A stretch of DNA of 64,000 nt from contig NZ_JAKFFS010000005.1 in the NCBI RefSeq assembly GCF_021502725.1, positions 310,001 to 374,000 on the forward strand. Direction: 5' to 3'. The translations under genes and the position numbers were made by a program. The DNA is from Dyadobacter sp. CY345 (GTDB taxonomy: Bacteria; Bacteroidota; Bacteroidia; Cytophagales; Spirosomataceae). Below, piece after piece: positions 44,178 to 51,010 of this stretch; the stretch's first letter is position 1, and every line of letters starts with the position of its first letter. Below the pieces are notes generated by a model. The model saw nothing but the letters and a program-made list of their open reading frames with translations. It did not search any database and had not been told where the DNA came from.

Positions 44178-44735
44178 TTATTGAATTGAGTTCCTAATCA
44201 TTTCAGCCATCTCCAGATGGTGTATAAGCGTTGGCAACTTTCCGGATGCCCATGCTTTTATCTCATTGTCATCGCCGCCGCTTGATCCAGCCTGAAATAA
44301 GTTTACAGTTTCCTGATGAGAAACTACCATCATTTTAGTAAACATCATGTCAAAAGCAGCACCGCTTGCCGCCATTAAACTGTCAACTTTTTGCTGTTTT
44401 GCGGTACTCAGCGTAGTTGGTATCGTAACCTGCCGCACACTCGCCAATGATTTCAGCTCGTCATTTGCTTTGCTGTGGTCGGTTATCATCATTTGCCCGA
44501 ATGAATGAACGCTCATAGAATCTGAATCCATCATATTCATCATCGAGTCACCTTTTGCAGCTGCAAGTTCGCCAGCCCTCACTTCAAACATTCCGCCATC
44601 GGCGGCATTTAACATAAAGGTTCTGTCTTTTTCGGTTACAACAGCTGAAACATCGTCCTGATCATCGTCATCGCTACATGCCATCGCAGCAAATGTCATT
44701 GCGGCAATTAAGAATATTGAATTTAACTTTTTCAT
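44178..44735 (-). CDS. DUF4142 lipoprotein (copy A)
   Basis: A 185-residue protein with a lipobox (TFAAMAC, Cys at residue 20) followed by an acidic linker SDDDDQDD. The helical DUF4142 domain (about 40-180) has FMLNAADGGMFEVRAGELAA, MITDHSKANDELKSLA and MVVSHQETVNLFQ. DUF4142 is a ferritin-like four-helix domain of unknown activity that is common in stress loci. It is the last gene of a three-gene operon after the zinc alcohol dehydrogenase. A paralogue is at 47992-48522. Confidence 0.9.
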   Translation of the reverse strand: MKKLNSIFLIAAMTFAAMACSDDDDQDDVSAVVTEKDRTFMLNAADGGMFEVRAGELAAAKGDSMMNMMDSDSMSVHSFGQMMITDHSKANDELKSLASVRQVTIPTTLSTAKQQKVDSLMAASGAAFDMMFTKMMVVSHQETVNLFQAGSSGGDDNEIKAWASGKLPTLIHHLEMAEMIRNSIQ

Positions 44736-44767
44736 AACTTTTGTTTGTTTAATAAGAAGATAAAAAA

Positions 44768-45247
44768 TTATTTACGACGCAGCCAGGCCACGACCAATGT
44801 GACAACTGCGACGCTGATTACAACTTTCCTGACGACTCCGGCAGGGTTATGTTTTAATGCTGCGCGGCCACCGACTTCGGAATAAATGTTCGGAACATGG
44901 CCGGATTTCAGATCATCGGCAAGCCCTTCGAACATTTGAACACGGTCCGCCAAAAGCAAGGCAAGCCAGTGTAATGCATGTGACTCGCTGTATTTAAAAG
45001 CAAAACGACGAATATTTCCGCTGATACCTGACGGCGGAACAGGAGTTCCGAATACGGCGGTTAGCCCTGGACGTTCATTCGAATGAAGAATTTCCACTGT
45101 TGCAGGCTGCTGGGTAGGTCTTTCCCAAATCATACCTTTGTTATCGTTTTCAGTCCGATGTTTCATCGGATAAGCTGGTACGTCCAAAGGGTTTTGATCT
45201 ATTCCCCAACCATTTATATGGCTATAATCTTTTTCTGTCTTTTTCAT
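44768..45247 (-). CDS. Hypothetical protein with C-terminal membrane anchor
   Basis: A 159-residue protein of no recognised family. The N-terminal half is rich in Pro and His (NGWGIDQNPLDVPAYPMKHR). A middle helix (FAFKYSESHALHWLALLLADRVQMFEGLADDL) follows, then a C-terminal transmembrane helix (VRKVVISVAVVTLVVAWLRRK). It begins six bases after the zinc dehydrogenase stop codon, so it is co-translated or at least co-transcribed, and it precedes the DUF4142 gene. A stress-related membrane protein is likely from context. Confidence 0.6.
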   Translation of the reverse strand: MKKTEKDYSHINGWGIDQNPLDVPAYPMKHRTENDNKGMIWERPTQQPATVEILHSNERPGLTAVFGTPVPPSGISGNIRRFAFKYSESHALHWLALLLADRVQMFEGLADDLKSGHVPNIYSEVGGRAALKHNPAGVVRKVVISVAVVTLVVAWLRRK

Positions 45248-45253
45248 ATTGAC

Positions 45254-46408
45254 TTATTTTCTGGCGGATGGTATCAGAATCGTTTTGATACAGTTGTCCA
45301 GTTTGGCGGAAAAAATATGGTAAGCGTCGGAAACTTCTTCAAGTGGTACTCTATGCGTGATAATCCCTTTTGGGTCAATTCGCCCAGCTCTCACGTGCTC
45401 GATCAACCGCGGAAGCAGTCGTTTTACAGAAGCCTGGTTTGCACGGATTGTAATCCCCTTATTCACTACATTCCCTATGGGAATGATATTCCCCGTTGGT
45501 CCGTAGACTCCTACGATGGACACCACCCCACCCTTTTTGACTGCATTAATTGCCCAGTGCAAAGCAGTTGCCGAGCCTGCCTGTAACATTAGCTTTCGAC
45601 CTGTAATTGTTTGAAAGGCGCTTCCAGCCGCTTCGCATCCCACAGCATCGATGCAAACGTCAGCACCTAACCAGTCTGTCGTTTTTTTGATAAACAATAC
45701 CGGATCTTCAAGCGAACGAAAGTTATATGCTTCACATTGAGCATATTTTTTTACAAATTCCAAGCGATATTCGATATGATCGATAACAATTACGCGCCCT
45801 GCACCAAAAAGCCAGGCGCATTTTGCGGCCATGATTCCAATAGGTCCTGCTCCAAAAACCACCACGGTGTCGCCTGGCTTGATCCCTGCCATTTCCGCCG
45901 CCTGGTAGCCAGTTGGTACGACATCGGTCAGAAGCACTGCGTCGTCATGGTCAATATCTTCAGGAATAATCATAGGTCCAATATCCGCATACGGAACCCG
46001 GACATACTCGGCTTGTCCGCCATCGTAACCGCCGGCCGTGTGGGAATACCCAAAAATCCCACCCACAGCGGTTGCTTCCGGATTTGATTCGTGACAGTTT
46101 CCATAGAGCTCCTGCTCGCAGAAAACACATTTACCGCATGAGATATTAAAAGGGACGAGCACATTATCACCCACTTTCAGATTTTTTACCTCTGAACCAA
46201 CTTCCTCAACTACGCCAACGAACTCGTGGCCAAAAGTAGTCCCTACACGGGTATCCGGAACAAGACCGTGATAAAGGTGCAGGTCTGACCCGCAAATGCA
46301 GGAACGTGTCACCCGCACAATCGCATCACCGGAATGTTCTATCCGCGGCATTGACTTGTTGCGGTCAGCGCGGACCCGATAAGGTCCGCGGTAATTCATT
46401 GCTAGCAT
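45254..46408 (-). CDS. Zinc-dependent alcohol dehydrogenase (formaldehyde dehydrogenase-like)
   Basis: A 384-residue medium-chain dehydrogenase. The catalytic zinc site is in RSCICGSDLHLYHG and GHEFVGVVEEVG. The structural zinc site CGKCVFCEQELYGNC has four Cys, and the Rossmann motif GAGPIGIMAAKCAWLFGA binds NAD. The length and the long segment between Rossmann fold and C terminus resemble glutathione-independent formaldehyde dehydrogenases. It heads a minus-strand operon with a membrane protein and DUF4142, preceded by the shared stress motif (46443-46470). Confidence 0.9.
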   Translation of the reverse strand: MLAMNYRGPYRVRADRNKSMPRIEHSGDAIVRVTRSCICGSDLHLYHGLVPDTRVGTTFGHEFVGVVEEVGSEVKNLKVGDNVLVPFNISCGKCVFCEQELYGNCHESNPEATAVGGIFGYSHTAGGYDGGQAEYVRVPYADIGPMIIPEDIDHDDAVLLTDVVPTGYQAAEMAGIKPGDTVVVFGAGPIGIMAAKCAWLFGAGRVIVIDHIEYRLEFVKKYAQCEAYNFRSLEDPVLFIKKTTDWLGADVCIDAVGCEAAGSAFQTITGRKLMLQAGSATALHWAINAVKKGGVVSIVGVYGPTGNIIPIGNVVNKGITIRANQASVKRLLPRLIEHVRAGRIDPKGIITHRVPLEEVSDAYHIFSAKLDNCIKTILIPSARK

Positions 46409-46442
46409 ATTTTCCGTTTTAGGTTGTGATAAAGAATTTTTG

Positions 46443-46470
46443 ACGGCGGGATAAGATAAAAATCATGCCG
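46443..46470 (-). promoter_or_regulatory. GGCAY-T-run promoter motif of the dehydrogenase operon
   Basis: On the minus strand GGCATGATTTTTATC is followed nine bases on by GCCG; the element ends about 35 bases before the dehydrogenase ATG. The core GG-x-ATGATTTTTATC is identical to that in front of the gene at 47126. Confidence 0.6.
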
Positions 46471-46512
46471 AACCGGAATGGGGTGACCAAAGAATCGGTT
46501 GGAAAGCAATAA

Positions 46513-46539
46513 CTGGCATAACATTTTACTTCCGGCCGG
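46513..46539 (+). promoter_or_regulatory. GGCAY-T-run promoter motif of the gene at 46582
   Basis: CTGGCATAACATTTTAC is followed three bases later by CGGCCGG, 42 bases before the ATG. The same CTGGCA, AA, TTTTAC and CGGCCGG elements with identical spacing occur before the Mn catalase gene at 49230-49256. Confidence 0.7.
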
Positions 46540-46581
46540 TCAAATATTTTTAAATCTCCAAGTTTTCAAAAATTATCCGCA

Positions 46582-47022
46582 ATGAAACCAATTATCAAAA
46601 CAGTCATTTCATCTTTGGCAGCAACAACTGCCATGACACTATTCAGTTACGCCGTATCTGATCACGAAAAAGAGAACTTCCGGGAACCCGATTTGCTTGC
46701 AACTTTCATTGGCAGGACCTGCGGGGTAGGGAAAGAGGCGTCCCAACCTATGGGCTGGGCGTCGCATTATTTGATCGGGGCGGGATTTGCTATCGCCTAC
46801 CTGCTATTTTTCAAGAATACGAATTTGAAATCTTCCGTTAAGAATGGAATACTGTTTGGCGGCGGGGCAGGGCTGGTTGGTATCCTTTCATGGGAGACAC
46901 TTTTCCAAACTCATTCCGCACCGCCCAGAACAAATAAAAAAGAATTTTATGCACAGTTAATGGTGGCACATATCATATTCGCAACGACGTTAGCACTTTT
47001 CAAAAACAACCGAAAATTATAA
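46582..47022 (+). CDS. Hypothetical membrane protein
   Basis: A 146-residue protein with four hydrophobic helices (about 6-24, 60-80, 90-110 and 125-140). It starts MKPIIKTVISSLAATTAMTLFSYAVSD and contains HYLIGAGFAIAYLLFF and GILFGGGAGLVGILSW. I recognise no named family. Its promoter carries the motif shared with the Mn catalase operon, which puts it in the stress group. Confidence 0.7.
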   Translation: MKPIIKTVISSLAATTAMTLFSYAVSDHEKENFREPDLLATFIGRTCGVGKEASQPMGWASHYLIGAGFAIAYLLFFKNTNLKSSVKNGILFGGGAGLVGILSWETLFQTHSAPPRTNKKEFYAQLMVAHIIFATTLALFKNNRKL

Positions 47023-47080
47023 CTAATGGCCAGAAGACGGCATACCTGTTTACAAGCTTCCCATTTCCCCAGTTTGTGCG

Positions 47081-47106
47081 GGAATGATTTTTATCAAATA
47101 GGCGCC
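47081..47106 (+). promoter_or_regulatory. GGCAY-T-run promoter motif of the gene at 47126
   Basis: GGAATGATTTTTATC with a downstream GGCGCCG, ending about 20 bases before the ATG. The ATGATTTTTATC core matches that of the dehydrogenase operon motif base for base. Confidence 0.5.
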
Positions 47107-47125
47107 GCACGAAACAAAAATTTAT

Positions 47126-47371
47126 ATGGAAAATCTGACAAATGCCGGACACGGTGAAGGCCAAGTTGCAGAAGCGATCGAAGAACAAACAGCTAAATTG
47201 CCATCAGACATATTCCTCTGGTCTTCATTGGGTGTAATTGGCGTTTCCCTGGCCTTGAAAATCATGGGACGCAAACACACCGCTCTGTTTGTGGGGCAGT
47301 GGGCATCCCCCATTTTGTTGTTGGGTGTCTACAATAAAATTGTTAAAACCCAGGGGCATGATCAGGAGTAA
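47126..47371 (+). CDS. Small membrane protein
   Basis: An 81-residue protein. A charged N terminus (residues 1-30, including HGEGQVAEAIEEQTAKLPSD) is followed by two transmembrane helices (IFLWSSLGVIGVSLALKIM and LFVGQWASPILLLGVYNKIV). No family was recognised. The shared motif upstream and the position between stress genes suggest a small stress-induced membrane protein. Confidence 0.65.
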   Translation: MENLTNAGHGEGQVAEAIEEQTAKLPSDIFLWSSLGVIGVSLALKIMGRKHTALFVGQWASPILLLGVYNKIVKTQGHDQE

Positions 47372-47413
47372 AATTGAAGCTGAACTGTAACGTTTCTACC
47401 AACAAACAAAATT

Positions 47414-47480
47414 TTATACCACCAGCTGTGTTCGACTGCACTGAATTCTTAGCAGACAAAAAGCATGGCAGGTGGTATAA
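47414..47480. promoter_or_regulatory. Long-loop inverted repeat upstream of a receiver gene
   Basis: TTATACCACC at 47414-47423 and its complement GGTGGTATAA at 47471-47480 are perfect 10-base arms around a 47-base interior. The second arm ends 46 bases before the ATG of the receiver gene. It could form a structured leader or be a pair of operator half sites. Confidence 0.5.
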
Positions 47481-47526
47481 TATTAGTTTGTGTAGTTTTT
47501 TTGCCAATTGAATAAGGAAGTATCTT

Positions 47527-47955
47527 ATGAATCGTGAAATCTTTGTCGTTGACGATAATGTTGATTATCAGTTCCTATTTTTCAGACTGCTCAAAGAACT
47601 GGACCGGCCATGCACCGTTAAGTTTTTTGAAAATGCCAAGGCCTGCCACCAGCATTTGGAACTTCTGAAAATGAATAAGCCCAAAGATTTGCCATCTCTT
47701 ATTGTAACAGACCTGCACATGCCAGGAATGAATGGACTGCATTTATTAAAATTACTTAAAAGTGAAGGGAAGTCTACCGGTCTACCTGTATACGACACAC
47801 CCGTAGTGGTCATGACAAGTTACCTGTCGGACCAGCAAGTTCAGCAATGTTATAAGGCGGGAGCGAATGCCGTGATAATAAAACCGATAGATTCCCTGCT
47901 CATGAAGACAACCGTACAATCCATTTGTAACTTCTGGGTAGATCGAGTTAACTAA
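47527..47955 (+). CDS. Single-domain response regulator (receiver only)
   Basis: A 142-residue receiver: EIFVVDDNVDYQFLF (acidic pair), phosphoacceptor Asp in LIVTDLHMPGMNGL, Thr in VVVMTSYLSD and Lys in AVIIKPIDS. It ends ICNFWVDRVN, close to the ICHYWVDHNK end of the receiver at 42037, so the two are paralogues. No output domain and no adjacent kinase are present. A long-loop inverted repeat lies in its upstream region. Confidence 0.9.
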   Translation: MNREIFVVDDNVDYQFLFFRLLKELDRPCTVKFFENAKACHQHLELLKMNKPKDLPSLIVTDLHMPGMNGLHLLKLLKSEGKSTGLPVYDTPVVVMTSYLSDQQVQQCYKAGANAVIIKPIDSLLMKTTVQSICNFWVDRVN

Positions 47956-47991
47956 TGAATAACCATTTTCTGCACTTTGCACTACCCTTAA

Positions 47992-48522
47992 TCAATTCCC
48001 ATTACTCTTCGTGGGCTGTGATTCGGAAGAAAACAGCTGTTTGGACATTTCAAGATGATGTTTCAGCGAAGGTATTTTTGAATCTGCCCACTTTTTAAAT
48101 TCCGGATCCTTTCCGCTGGTTGATTCGGTCTGAAAGAGCCCAACAGTTTCTTCATGCGAAGCGATCATCATGTTCATGTAAAGCATATCAAATTTTTCTC
48201 CGCTCATTACAGCGAGACTATCATAGATTTGTTGTTTTGTATTACTCAGTTTTGCTGGAATCTCAATCTTTTTTTTGCTGGCCAGAGTTTTCAGCTCGTT
48301 ATTCGCTTTGTTATGATCGGTGATCATCATTTTACCGAATTCTTTGGTTTTAGCTTTCGTACCTTGCCTTATAGCCAGCTCCCCCAACTTCACTTCGAGC
48401 ATTCCGCCATCTGCCGCAGAAAGCACAAATTTTTTGTCAGGAGACTCTTTTTCGAAACGATCAGAAAATGCCAGCAATGCTGCCAGTGAAATACAGGTTA
48501 TTATCAGGAAACAGGCTTTCAT
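47992..48522 (-). CDS. DUF4142 protein (copy B)
   Basis: A 176-residue protein with an N-terminal signal peptide (about residues 1-20, FLIITCISLAALLAFS) and a DUF4142 domain: FVLSAADGGMLEVKLGELAIRQG, MITDHNKANNELKTLASKKKIEIPAKL and MIASHEETVGLFQ. It shares most conserved positions with copy A at 44178 but lacks the lipobox Cys at the cleavage site, so it is probably periplasmic. The shared stress motif lies 50 bases upstream (48571-48586). Confidence 0.9.
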   Translation of the reverse strand: MKACFLIITCISLAALLAFSDRFEKESPDKKFVLSAADGGMLEVKLGELAIRQGTKAKTKEFGKMMITDHNKANNELKTLASKKKIEIPAKLSNTKQQIYDSLAVMSGEKFDMLYMNMMIASHEETVGLFQTESTSGKDPEFKKWADSKIPSLKHHLEMSKQLFSSESQPTKSNGN

Positions 48523-48570
48523 GAGACACGTAGTTTAATGTTAGGATTGATTGAAAAATTCGCTGTGCAG

Positions 48571-48586
48571 GTCAAAAAGTGTGCCA
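48571..48586 (-). promoter_or_regulatory. GGCAY-T-run promoter motif of DUF4142 copy B
   Basis: On the minus strand TGGCACACTTTTTGAC, about 50 bases before the ATG. It matches the motifs at 49131 (TGGCAGGCTTTTTG) and 41811 most closely. Confidence 0.6.
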
Positions 48587-48661
48587 TCAAATTAATGATT
48601 ATAGGTAAATACAAGCCATGCAATTATTACATCTCTAAAAAAGGAACTGGATACCGATTGG

Positions 48662-49096
48662 CTAATCGATGTATGGACTTGTTCCAATTCCGCCGAACAT
48701 CATTTCATTATTCATCAACTGGTCCTGAGTCGTTAGATTTTTATTCTCAACACCCAAGACACTATCATCCAATAATTTTATAAATGTCCGGCCCGTTTTC
48801 TCCAGATGAGGTCCAAGATATCGCTGGCGTTTCAAGTCTCCGGATTTTAACTGCTCTTCCTTCTTGTCAATATCTGGTTTTGCTCTGTAAAACACATAGG
48901 AATCTATTTTCCTGTATTCCAACGGATCGCCTGGCAGCTGCACGTAAGAAACAATTTTTTTATAAAATACCGGCTGCCAGTTGGCAGCGTATTCTTCATC
49001 GGGTAAATGTTCGATTTTTTTAGTTTGACAAAAGGCCTCTGTTCCAAGGCAACCCAACACGCCTACCATCAATATCGCAATGCTAACTGTCTTCAT
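48662..49096 (-). CDS. Hypothetical secreted protein
   Basis: A 144-residue protein with a signal peptide (SIAILMVGVLGCLGTEAFCQ, cleavage near residue 24). The mature part is not recognised: EYAANWQPVFYKKIVSYVQLPGDPLEYRKIDSYVFYRAKPDID. It is probably periplasmic. It is divergent from the Mn catalase operon, and each side of the shared intergenic space has its own copy of the stress motif. Confidence 0.65.
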   Translation of the reverse strand: MKTVSIAILMVGVLGCLGTEAFCQTKKIEHLPDEEYAANWQPVFYKKIVSYVQLPGDPLEYRKIDSYVFYRAKPDIDKKEEQLKSGDLKRQRYLGPHLEKTGRTFIKLLDDSVLGVENKNLTTQDQLMNNEMMFGGIGTSPYID

Positions 49097-49130
49097 AATC
49101 CTGCGTTTTTTTTAAATCCCGTGGCCTGAA

Positions 49131-49144
49131 CAAAAAGCCTGCCA
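49131..49144 (-). promoter_or_regulatory. GGCAY-T-run promoter motif of the secreted protein gene
   Basis: On the minus strand TGGCAGGCTTTTTG, followed by TTCAGGCC, 35 bases before the ATG. It differs from the DUF4142 copy B motif at two of 14 positions. Confidence 0.5.
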
Positions 49145-49229
49145 GTAACTGATTGGTTGCCAGGAGATGTAAATGCTAAGTGGTTCCCCACTGTGTAGAA
49201 CTGAAACGCCTGTCAGGGTTCCCAGATCA

Positions 49230-49256
49230 CTGGCACAAATTTTTACCAACGGCCGG
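49230..49256 (+). promoter_or_regulatory. GGCAY-T-run promoter motif of the Mn catalase operon
   Basis: CTGGCACAAATTTTTAC, three bases, then CGGCCGG, 31 bases before the catalase ATG. Twenty of 27 positions agree with the motif at 46513-46539 in the same register, although the surrounding sequences are unrelated. Confidence 0.72.
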
Positions 49257-49287
49257 ATTCTTAATCTGAAACAAAACCCAAAATGCT

Positions 49288-50247
49288 ATGTTTTACCACG
49301 TAAAAGAACTACAATTCAACGCCAGGGTATCAAAGCCAGACCCTAAATTTGCACGTTTGCTGCTGGAACAATTTGGAGGAAGTAATGGTGAGCTCAAAGC
49401 AGCCATGCAATACTTTGTCCAGGCATTCACTGCTAAAAATCCATATCCGGATAAGTATGATTTGCTCATGGACATTGCTACGGAAGAGTTTAGCCACCTT
49501 GAAATCGTAGGTGCGACAATTCAGATGTTGCTGGGCGGTGTCAACGGTGAGTTGAAAAACGCCACGGAAGAATCAGAGATCATGAAGCTTTTGGATGGCA
49601 CTGCTGCAAAAGAGGATTTTATTCACGAAGCTATTATCAATCCTCAATTTGGAGTGCTTACCGGAGGTGGTCCAGCATTGACTGACAGTAATGGTATCCC
49701 GTGGACAGCCGCTTATGTTAACGCTAATGGAGACTTGACTGCTGATCTGCGTTCGAACATTGCAGCAGAATCTCGCGCAAAACTTGTTTACGAGTATCTG
49801 ATGAAATTTACCGATGATCCATCGGTGAAAGAAACACTCCGCTTCCTGATGACGCGTGAAATTGCCCATTACCAAATGTTTGAAGCAGCACTTGCGACAA
49901 TTCAGCCAAACTTTCCTCCGGGAATACTTCAGGGAGATCCGAGGTACAGTAATTTATACTATAACATGTCGAGCGGAATGGATGCTACCGGCCCATGGAA
50001 CCAGGGAACCAGCACTCAGCTTGGAGAGACGTGGCAGTACATTGAAGATCCATTGCAGCATGTTATGGATTCTAACGGACTTACCAACCTTACTCCAACC
50101 GGGACGGACAGGACAGAAAAGTCGGTTCAGCAATTGAACGAAGAATTGAGCAAGTTGCGCAACGAAGAAATAACCAGCGCCACTGCTGAAATCGACGCGC
50201 AATGGAGTACCTATACCAAAACAGGAGGTCTCATTAGTGACCTATAA
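49288..50247 (+). CDS. Manganese catalase family protein
   Basis: A 319-residue protein of the dimanganese catalase family. The ferritin-like four-helix bundle shows ligands in ELKAAMQYFVQAF, ATEEFSHLEIVGATIQML (Glu-x-x-His) and MTREIAHYQMFEAAL (second Glu-x-x-His). A C-terminal extension follows (about 215-319), which in this family wraps around the neighbouring subunit. It converts hydrogen peroxide to water and oxygen in the cytoplasm. It heads an operon with DsbA-like, GlgX and SemiSWEET genes. Confidence 0.93.
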   Translation: MFYHVKELQFNARVSKPDPKFARLLLEQFGGSNGELKAAMQYFVQAFTAKNPYPDKYDLLMDIATEEFSHLEIVGATIQMLLGGVNGELKNATEESEIMKLLDGTAAKEDFIHEAIINPQFGVLTGGGPALTDSNGIPWTAAYVNANGDLTADLRSNIAAESRAKLVYEYLMKFTDDPSVKETLRFLMTREIAHYQMFEAALATIQPNFPPGILQGDPRYSNLYYNMSSGMDATGPWNQGTSTQLGETWQYIEDPLQHVMDSNGLTNLTPTGTDRTEKSVQQLNEELSKLRNEEITSATAEIDAQWSTYTKTGGLISDL

Positions 50248-50258
50248 ATAAAATTTCA

Positions 50259-50960
50259 TTGGAATTATCGAACAATCAGGCGGATCGGGTTAAAATTGTT
50301 TTTTACACCGATCCGCTCTGTTGCTGGAGCTGGGCTCTTCAACCCCATTGGCAACGTTTTCTTGAAAATTACAAAGACCGTATCACTTACTCATATTGTA
50401 TGGGTGGCATGATTCCGGACTGGACGAAATATAATGATCCGTTCAATTCTGTGAGCAGACCTGCACAAATGGGGCCGATCTGGATGGAAGCACAGTATAA
50501 AACCGGTGCGGTTATCAATGACACAATCTGGATGAACGAGCCGCCAGCTTCCTCGTACCCTGCATGCATAGCTGTAAAAACTGCTGCGATGCAAAATTTC
50601 GAAGCATCGGAAAATTATTTGAAAGCAGTCTGGAAAGCTGTGATGGTGGATTCTCTTGACATTTCTAAAAAAGAAGTGCTGCTTGATATTGCTAGAACTT
50701 TGGGCACTCAACCTTTAAATAACTTTAATTTCGAAAGATTTAAGGCTGACTACAATGGCGACGAAAGTCGCGATGCGTTCCGGAATGATCTTCGTCAGGT
50801 TGCTTACAGCCGCATCGGACGCTTTCCGACCATGACGTTTACCAAAGCAGGAAAAGGTATCATTTTTACTGGCTTCCGTCCCTACGAAGCACTTGTTGAA
50901 GCTTTTGATCAAATAAACCAGACAGTCGTCGCCACCACTGACACAGGCATAGTCAGCTGA
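50259..50960 (+). CDS. DsbA-family/FrnE-like thioredoxin-fold protein
   Basis: A 233-residue protein. The thioredoxin-fold start VKIVFYTDPLCCWSWALQPHW carries the Cys-Cys pair in place of C-x-x-C, as in the DsbA/HCCA2-isomerase-like family. The helical insert and the cis-Pro region (FPTMTFT) follow. The start appears to be the TTG at 50259, as no ATG lies near. There is no signal peptide, so it acts in the cytoplasm, perhaps as a glutathione- or thiol-dependent isomerase. It begins 11 bases after the Mn catalase stop codon. Confidence 0.82.
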   Translation: MELSNNQADRVKIVFYTDPLCCWSWALQPHWQRFLENYKDRITYSYCMGGMIPDWTKYNDPFNSVSRPAQMGPIWMEAQYKTGAVINDTIWMNEPPASSYPACIAVKTAAMQNFEASENYLKAVWKAVMVDSLDISKKEVLLDIARTLGTQPLNNFNFERFKADYNGDESRDAFRNDLRQVAYSRIGRFPTMTFTKAGKGIIFTGFRPYEALVEAFDQINQTVVATTDTGIVS

Positions 50961-51010
50961 TTACCCGTGAATTAAATCGACTTTTGAAAAATAATAACAT
51001 TTCTATCACC

